Origin: Ziziphus jujuba
Lineage: Eukaryota; Streptophyta; Magnoliopsida; Rosales; Rhamnaceae
Direction: 5' to 3'
Assembly (NCBI RefSeq): GCF_031755915.1
Contig: NC_083387.1
Location: forward strand, 26,105,001 to 26,169,000
Length of the DNA stretch: 64,000 nucleotides
In this document: piece by piece, positions 25,001 to 36,820 of the stretch
Layout of the letters: the number at the start of each line of letters is the position of its first letter
Numbering within the stretch: position 1 is the stretch's first letter
The notes under the pieces: model-generated
Database searches by the model: none
Told to the model about the DNA's origin: nothing
Seen by the model: the letters and a program-made list of their open reading frames with translations, nothing else
Program-made: the position numbers and the translations under genes

Positions 25001-26388
25001 GAGATATGCACTTCAACAGAAGCATGCGATGGCAATTCCTCTAGTTCCAATGTTGATGAAGGGATTAGAATCTCATCGTTAGAAGCTACCTCTCCAAGAG
25101 GCGTCAGCTGTTCTGTGGAATCAGGATTAGGTTATGGGAAGTTGTTTGATCCTGGAAATTGTGCTAGATCATTGTCTGATGTAGGCAATCTACAGTTAGC
25201 TCCAAACTGTCCAGAGAGTATCATCTCACTGGTAGAGGTAATCGTTTATTTCAGTTCCACTGAAAGCAGTTATGTCCTAAATCACCCTTATTATTTGTAT
25301 CTTGCTAAAAACATGGTTATTGTTGGTTAGCTGGAAGCAGGTTGCTTATGTTTATGTGTTATTGATTTCAAATCTAATACGCAGCTCTGCATAAATAAAA
25401 TATTTAATCCTATGCCACCTGATAATAGACAGATCATACAAAAAAGTTGATAAAATATACAGTTTGATACATTCTTCCATATCGTCGAGTAAGCTGTAAA
25501 TTGTGAATTGACTGGTAAATGATATAGACAAAATTTAAATTTCTTTTGAAGGGAAAAAGAACAAAGCAGTTTCTATATTAGTTGATGTGTTATAATATCA
25601 TCAGATAATATAAAAGGTAATTTCTATATCATATGAAATTTTACTGGCACCTATATAATACACGACTAAGAGATTGTAAAAATAGAATTTTCGAGTATGA
25701 TCTGCTTTAGAAGTGTATATGATATCATCATATTATATGTCGCTGTTATCCATTCTTTTCTTTTAGAAGTGGGTGAAATGTAATATATTTGCTTTGTTCC
25801 ACTAAATATTGATTTGTAGGTTTGTTTAGAATCTTATCAATCCATTCTAAATCAGCACCATTGTTTTCTCTAAAACAGGGAGCTGAAGAGACTGATGATT
25901 TGGTTGCTAAATCACAATTGGGCACGGAAGACCATCGTCAAGTTGTTGGCTTGGCATCTGATCTCTGCTCAACGTCTTATATGGGCACAAGTTTTGGAGA
26001 GTTGGAAACAACTAAGGAATGTGAATACTCTATGCCTCAGTGGAAATCTGATGGTGGTAATTCAGTTTCTAGAACAGGTAAGGAACGCCGGAACTTACCA
26101 GAGGTGGGGATAGATCAAGACCGCAGTCCACCGGAGATAATTGAGGTATTTTCCTGTCTTCGGAAACCAAATGAACCTCAATCTTCCTCAACCTGGAGTG
26201 AGGAACTTGCAGATTGTGTTGTGGAAGACTCTGAAGAGGCAGATAGCATGCATGAAAGCCGTAAACTTGTCATGTCCACTGCGAAAGGCGATTCAGTTGA
26301 AATCATTAGTCCTAAACCTGTTGAACTTCAGGTTTCGAAGAGACAAAGGCTAGTTCCTCCTGAAGATGGAAAACTGTTGTTTTGCTAG
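13680..26388 (+). CDS. Ubiquitin-like-specific protease 2-type SUMO protease (ULP2A/2B-like, peptidase C48), 17 exons
   Basis: Exons: 13680-13893, 15251-15328, 15418-15608, 15750-15843, 15944-15993, 16797-16994, 17063-17138, 18233-18344, 20656-20730, 21302-21433, 21620-21820, 21916-21971, 22061-22148, 23271-23361, 24216-24335, 24818-25237, 25879-26388. They join to 901 residues. It removes SUMO from nuclear substrates. The catalytic set is intact: His476 in SLHWSLLVICHPGE, Asp507 in CILHMDS, Gln556 and Cys562 in PQQENSFDCG. LQPGTFINDTIIDFYIKYL opens the protease fold; the N-terminal FQVFDFNDDDE and the middle block YGDRYC...ESQWCQTVETATIKL are typical of the ULP2 branch. The Ser/Glu-rich C-terminal 300 residues look disordered. 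Exon 1 encodes a Lys/Thr tract from an ACG/GAC microsatellite. An in-frame ATG at 13560 exists, but its extension is unlike the family. Intron 12 has a GC donor. Confidence 0.93.
14126..14227 (+). repeat. Perfect 51-bp tandem duplication in intron 1 of the SUMO protease gene
   Basis: The unit beginning TTCGAAGATTGGAAGAG occurs at 14126-14176 and again at 14177-14227 with no visible mismatch. It is flanked by (TA)n tracts at about 14086-14108 and 14252-14280. The identity implies a recent slippage or unequal-exchange event. Confidence 0.9.
14424..14447 (-). repeat. C-rich run with G-quadruplex potential on the minus strand
   Basis: The plus strand reads C7-T-C6-T-C6-T-C2 in intron 1. The complementary G runs, each of six or more with single-base spacers, could fold into a quadruplex, and the C strand into an i-motif. 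Confidence 0.6.
18690..20134 (+). mobile_element. LINE (non-LTR retrotransposon) 3' relic in intron 8 of the SUMO protease gene
   Basis: Sense-strand frames show decayed pieces of plant L1 ORF2 in family order. These are a reverse-transcriptase fragment VLNRLLRMTKDF with VGRDNIEV (about 18700-18780), KMGKEDIIRFWEDF (about 19150-19190, the usual GNGxRxRFWED motif), SRIIWKACVPIKV (about 19510-19545, start of the zinc-binding RT-associated domain) and TIWVIWLKRNERNFR (about 19820-19860). An A-rich tail follows at 20119-20134. Stops and frameshifts are frequent. The element lies in the gene's own orientation and explains most of this 2.3 kb intron. Confidence 0.7.
21972..22060 (+). other. Intron 12 of the SUMO protease gene with a GC-AG boundary
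   Basis: The exon before it must end at 21971 (GAAG) for the frame to reach VSEGSSRVPCILHMDS in the next exon. The donor is therefore GCAAGA rather than GT. AG|GCAAG is the known favoured context for the minor GC-AG class spliced by the major spliceosome. The acceptor is CATGTAG. GC donors are weaker and are often alternatively used. The intron sits between the catalytic His and Asp codons. Confidence 0.8.
22656..22871. mobile_element. Probable MITE (hAT-like) in intron 13
   Basis: A 216-bp segment begins GTGCCCATTTGGGAGTGATT and ends CATTTCTAAATGTCCCC. The ends are imperfect inverted repeats, and the interior is rich in the TGATTTT/AAAAGC type of sequence usual in such plant MITEs. CTTAGT on the left and CTTACT on the right may be remnants of a target duplication. 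Confidence 0.5.
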
Positions 26389-26909
26389 GAAATCTACCAA
26401 AAACATTACGTTTTTGTGATGGCTTTTTTTTTTCAAAGTGTAATTAGATAAACAGAATATATAGGCTGTATAGTATTTAAGTGAGAATGTCGCTAATAAA
26501 GGTTTTTGGTTGTAGAAACTCAAACATCAAAAACTCATCAAAGCAAATTTATTTTGATGCTCACCATCTTTTTGCGCATTATGGTTTTTAACTCTCTTTA
26601 TCCCTTCTTTTTCTTTTTTTCTTTTTTTTTTTTCCTTTTCTTTTTTTAACCCTATAATTGCAATTCTCTCTCTCTCTTTTTAATTTTTAATTTGTTTTTT
26701 AGTCAAAAAAAAATATTATTCTTTTTAAAGGACAATGTTTTATTATATTTTTTTTGGGTTATTTTATTGGTGCCAAAAGACCAACTCCTCAACCCTTTTG
26801 TCTTGACTAAACGGTGCAGTATTAACCTTCCGATAGAAACGTAAAAGGAACCAATAGTTTTATTTATCAGTTGGAGATCTTCTTGTGGAACTCCCAGCGA
26901 GCGAGAGAG
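26389..26909. promoter_or_regulatory. Short spacer between the SUMO protease and MDP1 genes
   Basis: 521 bp separate the stop codon from the next start. The spacer contains the 3' untranslated region of the upstream gene, T-rich and CT-rich tracts (about 26600-26690) and a leader-like segment ending GAGCGAGAGAG before the ATG. The promoter of the downstream gene must lie here or in the 3' end of the upstream gene. Confidence 0.5.
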
Positions 26910-29233
<2,324 letters not shown>

Positions 29234-30126
29234 ACAACTAGAGATGTTGAATTTTATACCATCATTTAAGACATTGAAATTTGAAATTGTTCCCTATATT
29301 TTTGGGGAGTATTTTAGACAACTACATTGAGATTATGATTAATGATTTGTTGTACCAATTATGCAAGTGAATGCTTTCTAGATTGATTCACAGTGTAGCT
29401 AATGAGTTAAAAATAGGTATAGAAAATATCTTAATGATCCTCATTTTATAACTTACTATTTCTCTATTGAAATACATCATGATTTGTTGTATCAATTAAG
29501 CACGGGGAATGCTTTCTAGATTCAGAGTGTAGCCAAACATCTGAATGATCTTCATTTTGTAACTTACTATTTCTATACTGAACTACATCAAGCTCCTTAT
29601 GATAATAACTTTTAGGCATGATGCTTAAACAATGAAAACTGTGGCTGCTAATCTTTCTTCATATGCTAGACATTGTTTCAACTTAAAAATGTTCTATGTT
29701 CAAAGGACTATTCTTTGATTAATGTTGCTTGCTTTCATTTTATATTTTCAGTCGCTTAATGGGTATTTGTCATGGAGAAGATATGGATGGGATGCTTATT
29801 ATGGTTGTAGAATGGTATAAAAAGCCACCACTTGATTAGAAATTCCTATCTACAACTTCATACATTCAAATGTAGTTGAAATTCAGGAAAAAGCATTTCT
29901 CCACCTTCCCACAGAAAATATATAAATTAATATTTGATGTTACTGTACTTGATTTTATTTTATTTTATTTTCAATTTAATATTTTAGTAGTTTCAATGAA
30001 TATCCAAACTAAATAAAGCATATTGTAGATGTTTACAGATTATGAAATTTCTAAGTTAATATGTTGCACTTGAAAATATATTAAACGAGGATATTTAATC
30101 ACGATCTATTTTGTTTTTAGAAGGAT
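29234..30126. other. MDP1 3' flank, intergenic
   Basis: AT-rich sequence with an imperfect duplication of about 90 bp (GAATGCTTTCTAGATT... near 29370 and again near 29508). No coding potential is supported. Confidence 0.5.
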
Positions 30127-30550
30127 GTATTCAATTTAGAGTTTGATGGATTTAAAATGAGTTATAAACTTTAAACGATTTGATAGATTATTATGGAATT
30201 CTAAAGACTCCATAAAGATTTTATAAGAATCCAATGAAATTTTTGGATTTAAAACTGGATTTCATATTGACAATTTTTTTTACAATTTCACTGTTAAAAT
30301 CCTTTTAAATCCATTAAAATCTATCATTTTTTAAAATCTTTTAAAATCAATGACTTTTTGAATACTATCAGATTTCAAAAGAATTCTACAAAGTCCTAAT
30401 TGAATACATCTAGATTTTAATAGATTTTTATAAAATTCATCAAAATCTGAATTGAATATTATTAAACTTGTAAGGATTCCTTTAAAATCTTAATCGAATA
30501 CTTCTAAGCTTTTAAAACTTTTAAAATCCTTCAAATTCTAAACTGAATAC
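30127..30550. mobile_element. MITE with long imperfect terminal inverted repeats
   Basis: The left end GTATTCAATTTAGAGTTTGA and the right end TCAAATTCTAAACTGAATAC are inverted repeats over about 20-25 bp with few mismatches. The 424-bp interior is AT-rich, non-coding and full of TTTTAAAATC-like subrepeats, several of which also carry internal GAATAC/GTATTC motifs. This is the structure of a non-autonomous DNA transposon. I could not identify a confident target-site duplication. Confidence 0.7.
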
Positions 30551-30945
30551 ATACATCTTAATTTTATTTTTTATCTTATAAATATTTCAAAATGTTTTAA
30601 ATTTTTTTTATTTTATTTTACTTATTTGTTAATTCAACCCAATTATGTTATGAGTTTAATTTTAAACAAAGAAGCAGACTGTTCGTAACAAAACGCCGTT
30701 AGGTTACAGTCGTTTGGACGTTCAACTTGAGGCTTTTAGCCCACCAAAACGCGCCGTTCTCTGGTCTTTTCCGTCTCTCCGTTCGCTTCTCAGCGGCTCT
30801 CTTCGTTCGTCCATTTATCCTCTCTCTTCAATCTTCAAACTTTCTTGAAGAACGTACTTGATTTCTCTTCCCTGTTCAATCTTCAATCTAGGGCAGCTTT
30901 CATTTTCTTGGATTAGTTAGGACAAAAATAAAAAAGTAAAAAAGA
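30551..30945 (+). promoter_or_regulatory. Upstream region and leader of the bL12 gene
   Basis: After AT-rich DNA to about 30660 the sequence becomes GC-richer, then strongly pyrimidine-rich (30760-30890, TCTCTC and TCTTCAATC runs), as expected of a transcribed leader just before the start codon. Confidence 0.45.
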
Positions 30946-31590
30946 ATGAGCTTGATTCTGAGACTCAGACATGGATTTTGCAGAAAACCCATTTTCCCTT
31001 CAACAATGGCGGTCAATTCCTCCTCTTACCTAAACAGACAACATAAACAATTCAGTCAACCCGCAAGGCAAGTAGAAGAACAAGCAGAAGAAGAAGAAGT
31101 TGAGATTGACCAAAGGAGGCTTCCGGCTGATTACGACCCAGCAACATTTGATCCCACTGAGCATCGAAGCCCACCAACCCAGCGTGTTTTCCGGCTTGTC
31201 GACGAAATTTCTGGGCTTACCCTGAGTGAAGTTGCAGAGCTGGGTTCCATTTTGATGAAGAAAAGGGGAATGAAAGAACCCCCAGTTGTTGGAGTGATGA
31301 AACCAGGGGCTGCTGAGTTGGCTGGAATGGCTATGAAAGCTCCAACAGCAGCTAAGGAGGAGAAGAAGCCTGAAAAGACCGTTTATGAATTGAAGTTGGA
31401 GTCTTTCGAGGCTGCTTCAAAGATCAAGCTGATTAAGGAGGTGAGAAGTTTTACTGATTTGGGTCTTAAAGAAGCTAAAGAGTTGGTAGAGAAGACACCC
31501 TCTGTATTAAAGAAAGGATTGTCCAAGGAGGAAGGTGAGCAGTTAATGGAGAAGTTGAAAGCACTTGGAGCAAAAGTTGTTCTGGAATGA
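30946..31590 (+). CDS. Organellar ribosomal protein bL12 (L7/L12), probably mitochondrial, intronless
   Basis: 214 residues in one exon. bL12 forms the flexible stalk of the large ribosomal subunit and recruits translation GTPases. Residues 1 to about 50 are rich in Arg, Ser and Gln with few acids ([20 protein letters not shown]), as in a mitochondrial presequence. An acidic segment and [20 protein letters not shown] follow, then the dimerisation region ([20 protein letters not shown]). An Ala/Pro/Lys hinge of about 30 residues comes next. The C-terminal domain is complete, from about residue 145: [20 protein letters not shown]...LGAKVVLE, the GTPase-factor binding face. A second ATG at codon 21 could serve as an alternative start. 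A plastid location is less likely from the presequence composition, but not excluded. Confidence 0.92.
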   Translation: MSLILRLRHGFCRKPIFPSTMAVNSSSYLNRQHKQFSQPARQVEEQAEEEEVEIDQRRLPADYDPATFDPTEHRSPPTQRVFRLVDEISGLTLSEVAELGSILMKKRGMKEPPVVGVMKPGAAELAGMAMKAPTAAKEEKKPEKTVYELKLESFEAASKIKLIKEVRSFTDLGLKEAKELVEKTPSVLKKGLSKEEGEQLMEKLKALGAKVVLE

Positions 31591-32420
31591 AAAGGGAAGT
31601 GATGATATTAATTGTATGTTGTTTTCCATTTGAGATTTGGTGGATTCAATTTTGATGGTTCTAAAGAAAGTTTTGGTCTTTCTAAATTTATATAGATCCA
31701 AATGGAAACCCATATCAGATTTCTCTGATTAATTGATAGTTCTAGGTTGTTCTTTCATTGCATTTGCATTTGAGCTTTGATAGAGTGTGGAGGCTTTCCA
31801 TTTTTTTCTTATTTTCTCACTTTAAAATATTACTTTACATGTTTGCTGTCATTTTTTCTTCACACTTTGTTTTTTCCATAGCATGGAAAATATTACAATA
31901 ACTTGCTATATGGCTATACCTCTCTACCTTTGTTCTGTTAATTTTATGGGTGATTGAAGCTGTGTGGAGGAAGAATTGTTTCTTTTCTGTTTTGTTTCCA
32001 TGTTTTGGTATATGTTCTGGTTCCTGGTATTCCTTTTGCTTGTTGTTAGTCTAAGTCTGAATCTTCTGATGATTCATAATATTGTTTGGCAACATATGTT
32101 TCTTTTGTTTTACAAGTTGTAAGCACTGAAAACTTACCTTAAACGAATTAGTAATTTACCATTTCAAGAATCAAATTCCTTGCAAATTGCTGAATCCTAA
32201 TTAGGTGTGAAAACATGAGAATCAAATTATTGGAATTTATAATTTTAATGGTTCATTTGAAGGAGTTTCAAGTTTTGGAAATGTTAGAGATTCTATTGAG
32301 TTCCTGCTATGTGCTGGTAAATAAGCATCTTTAGTAATATACTCGTATTTGTGGTGTTTTCCTGTCTTTGGTTTCTTTATTGTCTGTGAGTTTGCTTGCG
32401 TTGCAACACTATTTATTTCT
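31591..32420. other. bL12 3' flank, intergenic
   Basis: T-rich untranslated and intergenic DNA. No reading frame, repeat or RNA gene that I can support. Confidence 0.5.
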
Positions 32421-33450
32421 TTCTGTGTTTTAACTCATTTCTTTAGTCAGCTTAGCTTTGTGGACCTTTTCTGGGGTGCACTGACACTATGTAAAACCAG
32501 TTTTTGAATTAGATATTAGATGCTGTTGACTATTAATATCTGGGGCGATCTTCTTATGAGAAGGGAAGCCATTTGGACATTTAGAATGAGTCGTCCTTTT
32601 CTTATTGTCATATCAAGTCTCTGGGACTATATTGCATTTTGGAAGTTGTACAGCTTGGTCATGTTTATAAAAATTGAAACCATTTTACCAACACATGATG
32701 TGAGAATTTTCTTGAGTTGAAAACATTATTTTATTAGCAATGTATGTATTATGTGAATGTTGATTGCTCAGCGTGGAGAGAAAAGCACCAAAGTATACTG
32801 AAGAAGCCTGAGTAAATTTTCATATCGTTACTAAATTTGTGTTAGATTACAAACTTGTAGTGCTTGACTCTCACTACATATTTAAAGTGCTAATTGATGC
32901 TTCTAGTCTCATGGTTAGGGTTGACAAAATGTCCATGACTTATGGTCTTTTGGATAATGTAGTTTCTATTTTGCCTTCTACGTTGAGATGTTTGAGGGCA
33001 TAATGATTTGTGTGATTCAGTTGGAAATCTATTATTATACAGATATAGTGTGTCAAAGGTTATGTTAAGATGGATCTTTGAAATTCAATCAGACCAATAA
33101 CTTTAGGGAGGAGACTATCTCCAGACCAACTCTGGCATGGTGTTTTCCCAAAAGGTCTTTGAAGATCAGGTTAGAAGATGGAGTAATGAGGTCAGGGAGC
33201 TTTAGGTTGGTAACATGTACTTTTAAGGGAGATTTACCATGCTGGCCACATTGTTTCCCCTTAATTGTAACTGCTAAAGGTTAACCTCTTTCAGCGGCGA
33301 TCTTTCATGGATACTTTCTTGGAGTTTCTTTGCTGTGGCTGAGAAAGAAGTGTTAAAATTCTCTCTAGTATAATTATAAAACGCGTTATACAACATCAAA
33401 TCCATTGCCAATCAAGTCTTTTTCTCGGACATCTGCAACATTTTTACTAA
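32421..33450. repeat. Segmental duplication, copy A
   Basis: About 1.0 kb that recurs about 1.4 kb further right (copy B, 33822-34850) in the same orientation. Shared landmarks include GCTTAGCTTTGT near the left end, CATTTTACCAACACATGATG/ATCTACACATGATG, and GTTAACCTCTTTCAG near the right. Many substitutions and small indels separate the copies, so the event is old. The right-hand part is homologous to the 3' end of the coiled-coil gene at 36821-39640. Confidence 0.8.
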
Positions 33451-33665
33451 AAGTTTCATCACTTCTATACTTACTGGAGAATTCACCAATTTGGTTACAG
33501 CTTCTGATTCTCTTCTCATGGCTGCTTTACCCTTTTGAGTTATGTTTTTTAAGGGTTTTCTTTAGCAGCTGTTCTTTTCTTTAACATTTTGGGCATGATT
33601 TTTTTTTTTTTTTCCCTGTGGGGCGATCTATGTGTTCTTTTTTGCTGCAACTCTAATTTTGGTTC
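33275..33665 (-). pseudogene. Pseudogene fragment A of the At4g38062-like coiled-coil gene
   Basis: Plus-strand 33275-33505 aligns with 36826-37045, the C-terminal codons and stop region of the intact gene: GGTTAACCTCTT, GAAGTTTCTTTGCTGTGG-like and CTTACTGGAGAATTCACCAA matches. It then jumps directly to sequence matching 37565-37725 (CAGCTTCTGATTCTCTTCTC, later TGTGGGGCGATCT), skipping about 525 bp. Frameshifts and stops abolish coding. It is a decayed, internally deleted partial copy. Because the parent coding region has no intron here, DNA-level and RNA-level duplication cannot be told apart. Confidence 0.75.
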
Positions 33666-33821
33666 AGGTTGCTTATATTTTATGTTGAGTCTGTTAGTGG
33701 GCATCTTATACCTCTAGTAAAGGTTTCATTTTCCATTGAAGAAAAATGGTGATGTTATAGTTTTAGAAGAAAAAGAAGATAATTATTGGACAAACTATAA
33801 TATGGAAAATGGTGATGTTAT

Positions 33822-34850
33822 CTCTCTGTGTTTTAACTCATTTCCAAATATTCAGCTTAGCTTTGTAGATCTTTTCTGGGGTGCACCGACACCATGTAAA
33901 ACCAGTTTTTGGAATCAGATACTATGTGCTGTCTGCTAACAAGATCAAGGGCGACCTTCTTATGAGAAGGGAATCCATTTGGACGTTAGAATGAGTTGTC
34001 CTCTTCTTATTGTCATGCCAAGTGTCTGGGACTATATTACATTCTGGAAGCCAGTATGGTGCGGCCATTTATAAAGATTGCATTTTATCTACACATGATG
34101 TGAAAGTTCTCTTAAATTTGAAACATTATTTGATTAGCAATGTATGGATTATGTGATGGTGATTGCTCAGCATGAAGAGAAAATCACCAAAGGGTATTGA
34201 AGAGGCCTGAATAAATTTTCATATTGTCAGGAAATTCATGTAAGATTTCATACTGGTAATGCTTGATTCTGGCCGCATGTTTCAAGGTCTATATTGAAGC
34301 TTCTAATCCTGCAGTTAGGATTGACAAATAGTCCATGACTTGTGGTCTTTTGGATAATGTAGTTTCCATTCCGTCTTCTATATTGAGATATTTGAGGGCA
34401 TAATAATTTATGTAATTCAGTTGGAAATCTGTTATGCGGATACAAAGTGCTTAAGGTTATGTTAAGATGGATCTTTGAAATTCAATCAGACCAATAACTT
34501 TAGAGAGGAAACTATATCCAGACCAAAACCAACTCTGGCATGGTGCTTTTCCCAATAGACCTTTGAAGATCGGGGTTTAATAAGTTGGCCAGGGCATTCG
34601 AGGTTGGTACCACCTATTTTTAAGGGAGATTTACCATACTGGCCGCCTAGTTTCCCCTTAATTATAAATGCTAGAGGTTAACCTCTTTCAGTTGGTGATC
34701 ATTCATCAATACTTGCTTGAAGTTTCGTTGCTGTGGCTGAGCAAGAAGTGTTAAAATTCTGTGTTAGAATCTTAAAACTCGTTATGTGAAATATAAAGCC
34801 ATTGCCAATCCAGTCTTTGCTTCACACTTCTGCAAGATTTTTACTAATAA
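33822..34850. repeat. Segmental duplication, copy B
   Basis: The right-hand copy of the 1.0 kb block at 32421-33450, offset about 1,400 bp, same orientation. It ends in a shorter remnant of the coiled-coil gene's 3' end. Confidence 0.8.
34673..34850 (-). pseudogene. Pseudogene fragment B of the At4g38062-like coiled-coil gene
   Basis: Matches 36826-37000 of the intact gene through GGTTAACCTCTTTCAG, ACTTGCTTGAAGTTTCGTTG and CAGTCTTTGCTTCACACTTC, then breaks off at ACTAATAAATAAATAA. It is non-coding and shorter than fragment A. Confidence 0.7.
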
Positions 34851-35564
34851 ATAAATAATCCTAGTCCTTGATGGCAGCTATAAGCACCTTCTATTAGTCG
34901 TTTCACCATGTTTTCTCTAATATCTCAGTGGCTATAACATTATAGGTAAAATAATGTTTTCTAATTGACTTTAGAGAAGTCAAACTATTGGTAATAGGAT
35001 CACTTTAGATGTTTGGATACCAAATGAATGAAAATTAAAACTTTTACGGTCCAAAATGAACTTGTGAAATGAGATAATATAGGACCTCTTAAATGGAGCT
35101 GTGACTGAAAAGATATTTTCTGTGAGCAATTTATTTGTTATCAAAAGAACACTGCTCTTAATGCAGAAAAAAACATTGTAAAAATAAATAAATGATAATG
35201 ATATGTATCATCTTAAAATTAGGACACTCTCAAACCAGTTGTATTTAAGAATTCAGTGGGATCATCACAAATAACCTAAATAACAGCGGCATTGGCTTGT
35301 CTTGATTTTCTTTAATTTTAAGCGTAGACTGTAGTTGAACTTCTTCCCTTGTGCCTTTTGTTTCATAGCGACACCTGTGTTTCTAAAATTACAAAAGTAT
35401 GCCATCGTATTTCATTTTTGTCGTATTTATTCACAATTTTTGAATTTTGGGCGTTATTGAGTGTACAAGGTAGATTTTGCAACCAAAATGAAGAGTATAA
35501 AACAAAGAATATGTTCTTACAACTAACCCTCATTATGCAATCTTGATATTAAGTTCCTGGTACT
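34851..35564. other. Intergenic DNA
   Basis: AT-rich sequence. I see no gene, repeat family or RNA here. Confidence 0.5.
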
Positions 35565-35980
35565 TCAATGTGCTAAATCATATACTTGAGATAGCACATC
35601 CGTTAAGAATGGTGCACCACCAAATAGATCATCTCCCTTAGATTTGGAAATGAGATAAATGGAAAAACCAGTATGGAATGCGGACTCAAAGGTTCTTGAC
35701 AAGCTCACATTACATAGTTCCCACACAGCAAGTGAAAAAGTCAAATGAGTTCTCTCAAATGAACAATAAAATTCAAGAATCACTGAAATTTTGTGTACAT
35801 TAGTATCTTTTGTGTTATCTAAAACGTACAACAGAGAAGTAGGAACAAGGAGAATGTCTGCTCCGGTGCTGGTTCTACCTCGAAAACTACAGTCCAGGGA
35901 CCATATGTAAGATTGACGTTGTCCAGTTCTATCATTGCTGATCTGACTTCCTTCTGATACCCCTCATATTTTTGGAAACT
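35565..35980 (-). other. Exon-like fragments of an unidentified gene
   Basis: On the minus strand, about 35979-35879 is bounded by CATACAG and GTAGAACC. It encodes FQKYEGYQKEVRSAM and NVNLTYGPWTVVFE without stops, a composition typical of a globular protein. Downstream, 35831-35565 is open for 88 codons and includes FERTHLTFSLAVWELCN and KSKGDDLFGGAPFLTD before a stop. I do not recognise the family. It could be the last exons of a small gene, a decayed gene fragment, or chance. Confidence 0.3.
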
Positions 35981-36365
35981 GTATGCACAAGAACACAAGA
36001 CCAGTCATGCAATACCGAACACGTTAAACAATTTGACTCTAATACTATGTTAAATTACAGTCAATCCTAAAAGAATAAGCTTCTAAATGAGAGCATGTGG
36101 TTATGATAACATACACATAATATTTCAATTAGAACCAAAATCCAAAAGCATAAATGTCAACAGATCATGATTATCAGTGGAGCATTACATTCCCATATGG
36201 AAATGCATTTTCTGTCTCCCTGAATGGAATCACCTTATTCAAAATTATTAGCAGGACAAATAAAAAGCATCTTTCTAAATTTAACAATCCTGCATTTTCT
36301 ATACACAAATATGTATAAATATGTTTGTTTGTGTTTGTTGTGTGTGTATTTTAACCTTTTATCAC

Positions 36366-36626
36366 TGGAAGCGCCTAATATTCAAAGACCCTCTACTTGT
36401 TCAAGCACGTTCATGTTCTATAAAAGAGTGGGCTTCACAAGGTTGTATTATTAACCATCATATAGTTCTACATGATCCTAAAAGTTTTAAGGCAGAAACA
36501 GCTTCAACAATTGTGATACAGAAAATCCAGAAAGCTTCTTCTGCACTTCATGAACAGCCTGACCTCAGACATTCAAAGCACAATACTTTTAATCTTCTTC
36601 TGAAACTAGCTACTAATGAATATTGA
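36366..36626 (+). other. Unassigned open frame with protein-like composition
   Basis: An open plus-strand frame of about 85 codons ends in TGA at 36626 and includes IKEWASQGCIINHHIVLHDP and SALHEQPDLRHSKHNTFNLL. The composition is balanced, unlike the low-complexity frames nearby. No family is recognised. It lies antisense to the probable 3' flank of the coiled-coil gene and may be fortuitous. Confidence 0.2.
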
Positions 36627-36820
36627 GTTGTAAAGTTGCATGAAGAAGCATTTTACTTCTGTATGTATTTAAACGGTTGCTCTTAAATAAATCTTTATTA
36701 TGAAACATTTCTTCTCTGAAACACTAGTTGTCAATGTCATTCTAAAACAAGGAATCAATTAGTGAATTACCTTATGCCATTCGAAGTCAGATAATCAATG
36801 CTTCCCTTCATTAATATCTG

